Below, piece by piece: positions 34,163 to 42,040 of a stretch of 64,000 bases of DNA. Location of the stretch: positions 26,708,183 to 26,772,182 of the forward strand of contig NC_133204.1 of NCBI RefSeq assembly GCF_958299795.1. Reading direction: 5' to 3'. The position numbers and the translations under genes were made by a program. A model generated the notes under the pieces. The model did no database searches and was not told the DNA's origin. It saw only the letters and a program-made list of their open reading frames with translations. How positions within the stretch are numbered: position 1 is the first letter of the stretch; the number at the start of each line of letters is the position of its first letter. Source of the stretch: Porites lutea (Eukaryota; Cnidaria; Anthozoa; Scleractinia; Poritidae).

Positions 34163-34194
34163 AGGGGTACAGTAGCTTGGAAGCGCGAACCCCT
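34163..34194. terminator. Hairpin 2 downstream of the polymerase gene
   Basis: The stem AGGGGT/ACCCCT closes a loop with GCTTGGAAGCGC. Same layout as hairpin 1, 58 bp downstream, with changed but still paired stem bases. Confidence 0.4.
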
Positions 34195-34307
34195 TGCATG
34201 CTTTGTTTTTGAAATTAAAATAGGATTTGTAACGTTTTATCGAAGGGAGGTAAAACGGCTTAATAAACTAAGTTCGCGACACAATTGATTGGGGTGGTCT
34301 CTGTTTG

Positions 34308-34315
34308 TATAAATA
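34308..34315 (+). promoter_or_regulatory. TATA box of minor capsid-like gene 1
   Basis: TATAAATA lies 44 nt before the ATG at 34352. Confidence 0.6.
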
Positions 34316-34351
34316 GAGGGAACAGGGTTGGTCAAGTTACTTTTCGTAAAC

Positions 34352-35302
34352 ATGTCGAACATTTACTTAACCCTCGTAAGCGATGTCACCCAAACATACG
34401 TGAGTAATGTGGCAAATCAGTTTAAAGTCAAACCTGGGTTAAGATTACACGGGGAAGGATGGAAAGTCTCAATTGCTTCGGCAATTTTGCCTAAAATGTC
34501 TCTATTTAAAGACTTGCAGAGTGCCGATGTGAATTTAATAGAATTATGGGCTGAGACTGAAAAAGCAAATCAATCCGGTGTGTCGCAAAAAGGCTATATC
34601 AGTGCAAGTGATTTACGTGAATGGGAAAAAGCAGGCGCCTGTCATGAAGGGGTGGATTTTTTTAATACAGTGAAACATAGAATAGAAGAAACAGCGCACG
34701 CTAGTTTGGATGATGGTTTTAAGTTTAGTTCAGCCCGTTGGCATACATTAGTGTGGAATAAAGACGGTGTGCAACCGGAACTCCTCTTAACTCATAGCCA
34801 TACGGACAATTCAATTTATGTCTACAAACCGTTGGCGGAAACATTGCATTGGATAAATACCAAGTCTAATCAAGCCGATAGCATGGGACCAAATTTGGTA
34901 CATAGCTACCCCAATCACACTAAAGGAGCCAGTTCCTTGGAGACGGGAAAACCCACCCAAATACTTGGCAATTGGCTTCATTTAAGTACTCTCTCCGATT
35001 GGCGTTTTATTAACCTCAATCAAAGTTTTGAAGATGCCTTAAACCTCTACCCCAGACCGCTGGAAGTCTCAGCCAAAGTGACCGCTAACAGCGTGACCGT
35101 CACGCAATCCTTAGGCCAAGTCTATTATGCGCCTGAAGGAAGACAACGCTATGCGTTTTCACCCACCCGAGAAAACTTTTACGAGGTACAAGACAATCAT
35201 TGGGGAGAGGTTGAAATCACGCTCAAAGAATTAAATGGGACACTAGTTCAATTTCAATCGGATAGTCAGTGCATGATTCGACTGCATTTTAAGAAAGAAT
35301 AA
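34352..35302 (+). CDS. Polinton minor capsid (penton)-like protein 1, 316 aa
   Basis: The start at 34352 (MSNIYLTLVSD) is chosen because it aligns with two other genes of the element and follows a TATA box. N-terminal pattern: Y-L-T-L-x-S-D, F-K-V-K, L-x-G-x-x-W-K-V-S-I-A-S-A-I-L-P. C-terminal pattern: W-G-E-V-E-I-T-L-K-E then M-I-R-L-H-F-K-K. These end motifs mark a Polinton structural family generally taken as the minor capsid or penton protein. The frame is open. It is the shortest of three paralogues. Confidence 0.6.
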   Translation: MSNIYLTLVSDVTQTYVSNVANQFKVKPGLRLHGEGWKVSIASAILPKMSLFKDLQSADVNLIELWAETEKANQSGVSQKGYISASDLREWEKAGACHEGVDFFNTVKHRIEETAHASLDDGFKFSSARWHTLVWNKDGVQPELLLTHSHTDNSIYVYKPLAETLHWINTKSNQADSMGPNLVHSYPNHTKGASSLETGKPTQILGNWLHLSTLSDWRFINLNQSFEDALNLYPRPLEVSAKVTANSVTVTQSLGQVYYAPEGRQRYAFSPTRENFYEVQDNHWGEVEITLKELNGTLVQFQSDSQCMIRLHFKKE

Positions 35303-35359
35303 GACACAATTCAATTGTAACAACAAATTTTTATTAAGTGAATAAAAAAACAAACAGAA

Positions 35360-35737
35360 TTACAGCTTAAGTTTGCGTTTTGTCTGCATAATGGCTTTGA
35401 CGATCCGTTCTTGTTTGGTTTTCTTCCCTGGGAGGTTTGTAATAGCGCGTATCATTTTATCGTCCGCTTTCCACTTGTCCTTTAAACTTTTAGCTTTGGA
35501 ATAATCGATGTCATGGATTTTCGCTAATTCGTCTAATCTATTGATGCCTCGGTCACCCCTCTTCAGTCTTTGTTGAAGCCGGGTCCCTGGACCAAGGTAA
35601 CTTGCGTTAGGCCAATGAAACTCTTTGCCTGTTTTTTCAATTAATTTTTGAATATCCAACGCAGCCCCACGCTGACCGCGCTTTTTTCCCTTTTGCGGTC
35701 TTTTTCTGCGAGCCTTCCTTTTACCAATCCTTGCCAT
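35360..35737 (-). CDS. Parvovirus-like phospholipase A2 domain protein, 125 aa
   Basis: A basic N-terminus (residues 1-24) precedes a viral-type PLA2 core: Ca-binding loop YLGPGT (47-52), catalytic HD in HDIDY (75-79) and downstream ADDKMI (91-96). The same layout occurs in parvovirus VP1 unique regions, where PLA2 breaches the endosome during entry, and PLA2 genes are known in some adintoviruses. It starts inside the end of the preceding gene (17-nt overlap). All core residues I can name are present. Confidence 0.75.
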   Translation of the reverse strand: MARIGKRKARRKRPQKGKKRGQRGAALDIQKLIEKTGKEFHWPNASYLGPGTRLQQRLKRGDRGINRLDELAKIHDIDYSKAKSLKDKWKADDKMIRAITNLPGKKTKQERIVKAIMQTKRKLKL

Positions 35738-36467
35738 CTAATCGTCTTTTTGCTGGTGTCCCAAACGGTTTCCAGCCTGGAGCAGTTGCGAGTTTTTTTA
35801 AGGCTCTTTCTGTAGCCCTTTTTGATGCCTCGTTAAATTTTTTTTCAATACTCTCCCGAGCTTTTTTCCAAGGGGATTTAGCAGCAAAGCCTTCTTCTTC
35901 TTCCGCTGTACTAAAAACACTGGAAGGAGGGGAAGGAGTCTTTTTCTTTTTAGGGGTCTTGTAACCAGATGAAGGAGTCTTTTTAGGGGTCTTGGGTAAC
36001 AACCGCTTTGCTTTGGATTCGGTCTTAAAGGTCAACTTGGGTTTTTCACTGGTGGAGGGAGTTTGTTTAACTACAGGTGTTTGTAACACTGAATGAGGGG
36101 TCACTGATTCTGCTTTCCTTTTTATAGCTTTACTGATTTTTGAAATGTTCCCCATAAATTGCTGTAATGGACCAACCGCTAAATTTCCCTCCTCATCATC
36201 GCTATCGGAAACATCCTGCCCTATCCCGCGCGTTCCTCCTGGCTGACGAATTTTCTTAACCCATTGTTGTAATTCTCGGTTCACGGATTTCAAACGGGGT
36301 TCTTTCCAAGTATCTGGCGCAGGACTCTCCAGCAAAAGTTCTTTTTGAGCGGCTAAACCAGCAGCTTTGGTTAAGCGGCTATCGTCTAAAAGATTAGATT
36401 TGTATTTATCCCGCAAACGTAAAAATTTCACAGAGTTTTCAATCGGTGTGGATGAAATACCGTCCAT
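35721..36467 (-). CDS. Polinton protein, 248 aa, Lys/Ser/Thr/Pro-rich
   Basis: The N-terminal part is helix-rich (NSVKFLRLRDKYKSNLL). Then comes an acidic patch DSDDEEG and a long basic low-complexity tail with TPK repeats (KTPKKTPSSGYKTPKKKKT). It looks like a DNA- or virion-associated basic protein. A TATAAG motif lies 39 nt upstream of the ATG. It overlaps the PLA2 gene. I do not recognise a known family. Confidence 0.5.
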   Translation of the reverse strand: MDGISSTPIENSVKFLRLRDKYKSNLLDDSRLTKAAGLAAQKELLLESPAPDTWKEPRLKSVNRELQQWVKKIRQPGGTRGIGQDVSDSDDEEGNLAVGPLQQFMGNISKISKAIKRKAESVTPHSVLQTPVVKQTPSTSEKPKLTFKTESKAKRLLPKTPKKTPSSGYKTPKKKKTPSPPSSVFSTAEEEEGFAAKSPWKKARESIEKKFNEASKRATERALKKLATAPGWKPFGTPAKRRLDGKDW

Positions 36468-36610
36468 GATGGCAAATGAACATCCTAGTCAAGCCATGCG
36501 CTTATATCTGTTTGGGTCTGCATCTCCCTTTGAGTTTTTGTTGAAACTCTTTGATCATTTGTGCAATGAGAAGCACATAATCTAATATGCATAGGAGTCG
36601 TTGTAACACT

Positions 36611-36958
36611 TTACGTTTCATGACTTAATAACGATAATGTTTTTTTAGCGCAGTGATAGCAGCGATTTAATTCTTTCCACGCACCGGCTCCTATTTGTGT
36701 AGTCATCAGATCTTTGCGCCTTTTTATACTCTGACGAGGATTCGCAATGACTCGGAGAGATTGACGATAGGGTTTTAAACGACTGACAGTCTTTCTACCA
36801 GGTCGTACAGCCCCACGCAACGTGTTCATCACCAGTTCACTCACTGCATTAATTTGATCCGCATTCGCATAACGTAATTTTTGCTGACGTTTATTTTGAT
36901 TTGCTTCTTTTAAGACATCTCTTAAGAAATGACTCTGTCTTGTCATTCGCCCCGTCAT
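36611..36958 (-). CDS. Conserved small Polinton protein, 115 aa
   Basis: Layout: FLRDVLKEANQNKRQQKL, INAVSELVMNTLRGAV, basic RKTVSRLKPYRQSLRVIA, then KRRKDLMTTQIGAGAW. The same order (ILKEA..., LI.AI.E...NIL.GNV, ...LKK....LR.L, ...KK..L.Q.GG) is common in small ORFs of invertebrate Polintons. Function is unknown; a virion or DNA-packaging accessory is a guess. A TATAAAA box lies 38 nt upstream. Confidence 0.55.
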   Translation of the reverse strand: MTGRMTRQSHFLRDVLKEANQNKRQQKLRYANADQINAVSELVMNTLRGAVRPGRKTVSRLKPYRQSLRVIANPRQSIKRRKDLMTTQIGAGAWKELNRCYHCAKKTLSLLSHET

Positions 36959-36963
36959 GATGT

Positions 36964-37185
36964 TTATTTTTTCATTCGTTTACGTCTCCTTTTATACTTC
37001 TTTTTCTCTAAAGCTCGTAACGCTTTCCGAGTGCCATAATTAGCCGCCGCGCCTAAACCACCTAAAGCAACGGCTTTTCCACCACTCACTAAGGCTGGAA
37101 TAGCTGCTGCTAACAGAGGAGCAATACCTCCTCTCTGTCTTCCTACACCAGGTCTACCTTTTCTTCTTTTTCCTTTTTGTTTCAT
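36964..37185 (-). CDS. Small virion-type protein with hydrophobic core, 73 aa
   Basis: A basic Gly-rich start is followed by an Ala/Gly/Leu hydrophobic stretch (GGIAPLLAAAIPALVSGG, about residues 19-36) and a strongly basic tail (KKKYKRRRKRMKK). This resembles adenovirus pX or pVI-like core or membrane-active peptides reported in adintoviruses. It overlaps the end of the ATPase gene by 32 nt. TATAAATA lies 41 nt upstream. Confidence 0.55.
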   Translation of the reverse strand: MKQKGKRRKGRPGVGRQRGGIAPLLAAAIPALVSGGKAVALGGLGAAANYGTRKALRALEKKKYKRRRKRMKK

Positions 37186-37855
37186 GATGACGAATGCGTT
37201 GGTTTGAGATAGAACGGCTATTTATATCTTCGTCAAAGGTATGAACGCGTGTTGTTCCCTCTGCTTTTGTTAAATGACTCCAAATGCGAAAACAGTCATC
37301 CGAGGCAGGATGTAAATCCAACATAAAATAACCAAAAGGACGGGCTGTTACCTTTAAAAACAATTTGAGTACTTGACGCCATTTTTCAGGGTACACTTGA
37401 AGCAGTAAATGTCGAATGCCTGTCTTATCCCTGGGTGATTTAAAACAAATCACATAGTGTGCATTGCGGTTAATAGTTTTCGCAAACTTGCCCGGGGGAA
37501 AGAGATCTTGTGTAATATAAAGAGCGGTAATGCCTCGATGGTGAGAATCTTTCGTAAATAAATCCAAGACGCGTTTATCACTCCCTGATTCTTCCATTAA
37601 ATCATCCAAAATGAGTATGCCATGATGTTTAGGTTTAAACCATTTAACAAGAGCCTCTTCGGGAGGAAGTCCTTTGTAAAAATTAACGTGTTTTTTCATG
37701 CGATCAAATCGGGGTTGCCATCGATCATAACAATATACCACTTTTTTCGGAGGAGGGTCAAACAATGTTTTTTCTTTGAGTAATTTTTCCACTAATTCGC
37801 TTTTCCCACTACCTGAGGGACCCGCTACAATCACACTAGAGGGTTGTCGAATCAT
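37154..37855 (-). CDS. Packaging ATPase (FtsK/HerA, A32-like), 233 aa
   Basis: Walker A GPSGSGKS at residues 12-19, Walker B HHGILILDD at about 78-85, and a later LYITQDLF sensor-like strand. Length and layout match Polinton/poxvirus A32-type DNA-packaging ATPases, which drive DNA into the capsid. The ATG overlaps the stop of the upstream gene (ATGA). A TATAAAA box lies 36 nt before the ATG, inside that gene. The frame is intact. Confidence 0.88.
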   Translation of the reverse strand: MIRQPSSVIVAGPSGSGKSELVEKLLKEKTLFDPPPKKVVYCYDRWQPRFDRMKKHVNFYKGLPPEEALVKWFKPKHHGILILDDLMEESGSDKRVLDLFTKDSHHRGITALYITQDLFPPGKFAKTINRNAHYVICFKSPRDKTGIRHLLLQVYPEKWRQVLKLFLKVTARPFGYFMLDLHPASDDCFRIWSHLTKAEGTTRVHTFDEDINSRSISNQRIRHHETKRKKKKR

Positions 37856-38070
37856 TTTCGCCGTCTGTAATGGTGTACGTTATCTTTTATACCTTTCAGC
37901 GCTTGTTTCCCTAAAAAGGCCCCTAATTTGATAAAACTAGGAGAAGGACCAGACAACCCCATGGCTACCCCTTCGGCAATTTTATCCACAAGACGCGGTT
38001 TTCGCCTAAATCTCGCACCCCCTTTTTGACTTTTTCGTTTTATGACTCGACGTTTTCGCCTTCGGGCCAT
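37852..38070 (-). CDS. Small basic virion-type protein, 72 aa
   Basis: The N-terminus is Arg/Lys-rich (MARRRKRRVIKRKSQKGG), followed by an amphipathic or hydrophobic part (VDKIAEGVAMGLSGPS, FIKLGAFLGKQALKGI). It could bind DNA or membranes in the particle. It shares ATGA with the ATPase gene and overlaps the gene before it by 31 nt. Confidence 0.5.
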   Translation of the reverse strand: MARRRKRRVIKRKSQKGGARFRRKPRLVDKIAEGVAMGLSGPSPSFIKLGAFLGKQALKGIKDNVHHYRRRK

Positions 38071-38342
38071 AGTTGTTGATACAACCGCGGTGAGTTCAAC
38101 TGAATGAGGATTAGTATCTGATCTTTCAAATGCGTTTCACCTATTCCTTTTATATGATTTTTTAAGTCCCACCACAACTGAGCTTGCACTAAACATCGTA
38201 CAAATTGCCAATGATACCCATCCCACAGATCTGCTGGATCCAGACAGAGTTTGATCCATTCTTGTTTGTGATCCTTCCAATAAGACCATTCTTTTTCTAA
38301 CAGGGCATCGAGCACTTTTTGAACATCCCCCCGTAATATCAT
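38040..38342 (-). CDS. Polinton protein of unknown function, 100 aa
   Basis: Start chosen at MILRGDVQKVLD; an ATG further up extends it by 11 residues. It is Trp-rich and helical (EKEWSYWKDHKQEW, DLWDGYHWQFV, LWWDLKNHIKG). No family recognised. It lies between protease and the small basic protein, overlapping the latter. Confidence 0.45.
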   Translation of the reverse strand: MILRGDVQKVLDALLEKEWSYWKDHKQEWIKLCLDPADLWDGYHWQFVRCLVQAQLWWDLKNHIKGIGETHLKDQILILIQLNSPRLYQQLWPEGENVES

Positions 38343-38384
38343 GATAAAAATGACACAGTCAGAAGTAACACACACACAATTTTA

Positions 38385-38915
38385 TTAATGAATGAAAAAA
38401 GAAGAACGGTTTACATTACATTGCTCATACTCTGTCAGCTCTGTTTTAATGAGACGCTGCAGTTGGTCTGCGACTCGCCTATCATTTAACACTAAATTAT
38501 TGGAATGCCACTGAGCTAAAAAATCTTGAAAAGAGGCATGTCTGGCTTTTGCTTTTAAAAAGAAAAGGGCATAATGCCCACACGTAAAACTATCCATGGC
38601 TTGTAAAGTCTGATCACTGCTAATGATTTCTTTCCACTGGCTCAACTAAGCTTGTAAGGTAGGATTTTTGTAGGTAGAAAGAGGTAACCCATAACTGTCA
38701 AAGACTTCACATGTAGTTCCTTCGGTCCAAAGGGCTAACCAATGTTCACCCGGTTGACTAGCTGGATCTGTGTTAACAATGTAAGCATTCACTCGTTTCT
38801 TAGACACGGGAGGTAATTGATCTGCTGGAAACACACCACGAAAATAGGGTCGTAATTCGCGATCGTCTTCTGCTAAGTATTTGAGGACTGTATCACTGAG
38901 AGGTACGAACTCCAT
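38385..38915 (-). pseudogene. Adenain/Ulp1-like cysteine protease, broken
   Basis: The region codes for a protease that in this family matures capsid proteins. The His box is GEHWLALW (H58), the Asp lies in VFDSYG (D73), and the Cys box is SFTCGHYALFFL. It begins one nucleotide after the capsid gene stop (TAGGATG), without a TATA box of its own, so its translation may depend on the capsid message. It has about one break. Confidence 0.8.
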
Positions 38916-38916
38916 C

Positions 38917-40293
38917 CTAGCTGTTGATGGAATAAAGAATGCCTCCCCACTGGTCTATTTCATAGACATTTTCGTACTCACTCCAAATTACCACGGTCAC
39001 GTTGTGACCTACATTGGCTCTGAAGTCAATTTCATAACTGACATTCCCCGTGAGTTTAGGATTTCTATAGCTAGGATCATCCGCATCCCCAGGAGCATTG
39101 TTAAACATGAACAAGGTACAATTGTTGCCTTTTCCCCAGTCGCTTGGGAGCAGCATGGGTACCCTGTGGTGCTTGTAAGCGCCTGACGCTGTGAGGAAGC
39201 GATCATAGCCTACTAAATCTTCTGCTTTGGAATTGCCTGTTAGTTCCAAGGCTCTATACGGGTATTCTTCGCCGTCAATCCGTTGTCGAACTCTGGTGAC
39301 ACCAAACTTTTCATAGACATAAGGGTAATACTTCAGACTTCCATTGTAATTCGTGGAATTCATGAGTCCGATAATGACTTTGACAGGAACCTTGTTCAAG
39401 AAGACATTGTCCTGAGACCAACGAGTGCTGTTTCCATCGAACGAATACGTTCGGATTTCACTTCGAACTACAGGGTAGCGGACTTTTTTGGTTTTACTCA
39501 AACTTCTTTCTTTTTGTAGCCTGGAATACACAGAGGCATTGAGAGTGACTTTTTTCATCCACAGAGTGACAAACAAATCATTGTCTCCCAGTGTTGGAAT
39601 CTTTTTGTTGACAGTCGTAGTCGTGTCTGGGGTACCAAAAAGAAACATGTTGCTGTCATTCAAATACAATTCCAAATCAATCTGCACGTTAGGAACCAAA
39701 CATTTGCCTGTTTTGAACACCGCGATGTGGGGTTTGATGATTAAGGTATGATACGCTTTGCCGAGTAAGCGACTGGTGAGTGCTTTCAAGCCTGTTTTTC
39801 CACTCCAGTCGTTGGGGTTGGGTTTATCATTAGTGCCTGCATTGGTAGGGGTTAATTCTTCAAGGACATTGAGTTCATTCACCCATCCTTGAGCTGCCAA
39901 GGTCGTTTCTCCTTCTTGGCGATTAAAATTCTGTAGGGTTTCTAGGTAAGCTTTCTGGTGATAGGCATTGCTTTGTTCTGTCATCAACACTCCATTGAAA
40001 GACACATTCATTTGATTAAAGAGAGAATGACCAAAATTGTTGACGCAATAGACATATTTGGTATCATTACCATCCGAAGCCCCTGTTTCATCATTGGAAA
40101 GTCCTCCTGTCCCTGTGGTGTTCATACGCACTTTGATTTCTAGCTTGGTTTCATTCAAATCATAATAATCATCCCCTGCCGGTACAGTAAAAAGAATAGG
40201 ACGTGTTCCAGTATTAGCTGGTTTGAAAGGAATCCACCGTTTGGCTTCATACCTATAGTCAATGTTGGGAATGTCAAACAGATTCAGCGACAT
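38917..40293 (-). CDS. Major capsid protein (double jelly-roll type), 458 aa
   Basis: It starts MSLNLFDIPNIDYRYEAKRW, then RPILFTVPAGDDYYDLNETK and LEIKVRM, the strand pattern at the start of Polinton/adintovirus hexon-like capsid proteins (F54H12.2-like family in invertebrate annotations). Length and place between small virion genes and protease also fit. TATAAATA lies 45 nt before the ATG, inside the preceding gene. The frame is open. It would form hexameric capsomers. The fold is inferred, not shown by the sequence. Confidence 0.75.
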   Translation of the reverse strand: MSLNLFDIPNIDYRYEAKRWIPFKPANTGTRPILFTVPAGDDYYDLNETKLEIKVRMNTTGTGGLSNDETGASDGNDTKYVYCVNNFGHSLFNQMNVSFNGVLMTEQSNAYHQKAYLETLQNFNRQEGETTLAAQGWVNELNVLEELTPTNAGTNDKPNPNDWSGKTGLKALTSRLLGKAYHTLIIKPHIAVFKTGKCLVPNVQIDLELYLNDSNMFLFGTPDTTTTVNKKIPTLGDNDLFVTLWMKKVTLNASVYSRLQKERSLSKTKKVRYPVVRSEIRTYSFDGNSTRWSQDNVFLNKVPVKVIIGLMNSTNYNGSLKYYPYVYEKFGVTRVRQRIDGEEYPYRALELTGNSKAEDLVGYDRFLTASGAYKHHRVPMLLPSDWGKGNNCTLFMFNNAPGDADDPSYRNPKLTGNVSYEIDFRANVGHNVTVVIWSEYENVYEIDQWGGILYSINS

Positions 40294-40310
40294 GTTGACG
40301 GACTGATAGC

Positions 40311-40565
40311 TTAACGTCGTCTGCGTCGTCTATTTATACGTTTCCGTCCTTTGTTTTTCCAAGGGTAGATGACTGGATGCACTTTCCCTCCTTTTTGTTT
40401 TCTTAAAGAACGAAGAATCGTTGGATCTAATGGTTTATAGGTAGTGGATCCCCATGGGTTGGTAGGTTGTCTAAAAATAGTACCTCCGCGTTGATAGGGA
40501 GAATGGTAACGACCCACTGATCGTTGATGTCTTATGTGAGATTGTGAATTTTGTCCTCGCCGCAT
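40311..40565 (-). CDS. Small basic Polinton protein, 84 aa
   Basis: It is Arg/Gln/Ser-rich with a poly-Arg end (KRINRRRRRR) and a central NPWGSTTYKPLDP. It is likely DNA-condensing or virion core. Its ATG is three nucleotides after the stop of the 96-aa gene (TAAAACATG); a TATAAAA box lies 48 nt upstream. Confidence 0.5.
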   Translation of the reverse strand: MRRGQNSQSHIRHQRSVGRYHSPYQRGGTIFRQPTNPWGSTTYKPLDPTILRSLRKQKGGKVHPVIYPWKNKGRKRINRRRRRR

Positions 40566-40568
40566 GTT

Positions 40569-40859
40569 TTACACACCTAAAATGTCTTTAACACGTTGTC
40601 GTTTCTTTTTATAGGTTTGTTTGGCTTTGGTTTTAACCGCAAGACCAATAGCTGCGGGTATTTTACGTTTGAGTCCTCTTTTTAAAACGTCTCCTGAACC
40701 TTTTAAGGCTTCGGAGGCTGACGCCCCTTTTTCATAAGCATGTAATCCGTGTCCAATCGAGCGAACTACACTCGGCCCCGCTAATTTTACCAATTCTTGC
40801 ATAAAACCACTCCCGTACATAGTGGGGGTATGATAACGCGTCAGTGATCCTCCTAACAT
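40569..40859 (-). CDS. Small virion protein, pVI-like layout, 96 aa
   Basis: An amphipathic N-terminal helix region (SGFMQELVKLAGPSVVRSIG) is followed by GLHAYEKGASASEALKGSG and a basic tail. This order recalls adenovirus pVI or similar membrane-lytic proteins of adintoviruses; similarity is weak. TATAAAA lies 49 nt upstream of the ATG. Confidence 0.5.
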   Translation of the reverse strand: MLGGSLTRYHTPTMYGSGFMQELVKLAGPSVVRSIGHGLHAYEKGASASEALKGSGDVLKRGLKRKIPAAIGLAVKTKAKQTYKKKRQRVKDILGV

Positions 40860-40903
40860 GTTGTTTGCTGTAGTTGTGATGTTTCCATAATACAGGGTCT
40901 CTT

Positions 40904-42040
40904 TTATACTTGTTGAAAACCAAGGGTAATGATGGTTTTGCCTGGGGATAAGACCAACAAGGACCCATCTGGTGTAGCCAACGACACTTCAATGCTTTCC
41001 ATGTGTTGATTTCGAACTCGAATCCATTCACGATGGTAAGGTTCTATGGTCGCTCTCCCTTCTCCTTTTCTTTCTAATTCCACTTTTCTTAACAGCGAAT
41101 GTCGTTGTGATCCTACAATGGTGGATTCTACAGCATCGCAATAAATCATGACCGTTTGTTTTACGGTTCCCACATGCGTATTAAACAGGACATTCAGATT
41201 TTGAAAATGCCAATCCACAGTACGCGTGAGATATAGATACGATTGACCGTTCTCTTGTTTGACTTTGAATAACGAGTTTCCCCCTAATAAATCTGATGGA
41301 CTAATGCTCACAAAATGCTCTCCTAGCCATTGATACTTATCATTGCTTTTGACGGGTGGAGTGGATGTCGTATAAGTGGTTGTGGGTAAGACAAAGTCTA
41401 AATTGGGTCCTAATTGGTATTGGTTGTTTTTGTCTTTGAACAATAAACCAAACTTTTCCGCAAAATCCACATGTATCCCTACAGAGGAAAGGGGGTGAAT
41501 TTTTAGCTGTCTGTCACGAGCAAACGCATCTTCACGGGATACTTTTTTCAACACGAGGGTGTTTTCGTTCCATTCAAAGGTGGGTTTCCAAGTAGATTTC
41601 AGGGAAACAGTGCCTGTATTACCTTTGGTTGTTTTCCAAGTGTCGAAGGTTGACTTTACATCTTCCATGATGGTTTGTTCCATATGGGTCATAATATTCT
41701 GCCATAATTGATGACCTGAATAGACAGGATACGAACTACCCATGACATCTTTCAAAGTCACAGTTTTGTCTTTGGGCTCAAAGTTAATAAACCAATCACT
41801 GGCCACAGCATGACGCTTGGTCAAGGTGTAGCGATAGTTGAGTATCTTGGTGTCACTATTACTGTGAATGACCGCAGAACTATGTCCTACATCAGGGACC
41901 GAGACACTCCACAAACTGGCTTGCCAGGTATTGCCTTCTAAATTGAGTCGCACCGGTAAACGCACTTTAAAATTATTATTTTGGTTTTGGGGATGTTCGT
42001 CCGTGGGATCGCTGATCAAGGTTAATCGAAAACTCTTCAT
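40904..42040 (-). CDS. Polinton minor capsid (penton)-like protein 2, 378 aa
   Basis: Start chosen at MKSFRLTLISD because it aligns with paralogue 1 and overlaps the integrase stop as ATGA. Pattern: F-R-L-T-L-I-S-D, F-K-V-R-L-P-V-R-L-N-L-E-G-N-T-W-Q-A, W-S-V-S-V-P; the C-terminus has M-E-S-I-E-V-S-L and TIITLGF. A weak TATAAC lies 38 nt upstream and a stronger TATAAAA further up. The frame is open. It is one of three members of this family in the element. Confidence 0.6.
   Translation of the reverse strand: MKSFRLTLISDPTDEHPQNQNNNFKVRLPVRLNLEGNTWQASLWSVSVPDVGHSSAVIHSNSDTKILNYRYTLTKRHAVASDWFINFEPKDKTVTLKDVMGSSYPVYSGHQLWQNIMTHMEQTIMEDVKSTFDTWKTTKGNTGTVSLKSTWKPTFEWNENTLVLKKVSREDAFARDRQLKIHPLSSVGIHVDFAEKFGLLFKDKNNQYQLGPNLDFVLPTTTYTTSTPPVKSNDKYQWLGEHFVSISPSDLLGGNSLFKVKQENGQSYLYLTRTVDWHFQNLNVLFNTHVGTVKQTVMIYCDAVESTIVGSQRHSLLRKVELERKGEGRATIEPYHREWIRVRNQHMESIEVSLATPDGSLLVLSPGKTIITLGFQQV

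Noticed and set aside
34328-34351. Extension of minor capsid-like gene 1 to an upstream non-ATG start
   Set aside because: Paralogues align from the ATG at 34352 and the TATA box spacing fits that start.
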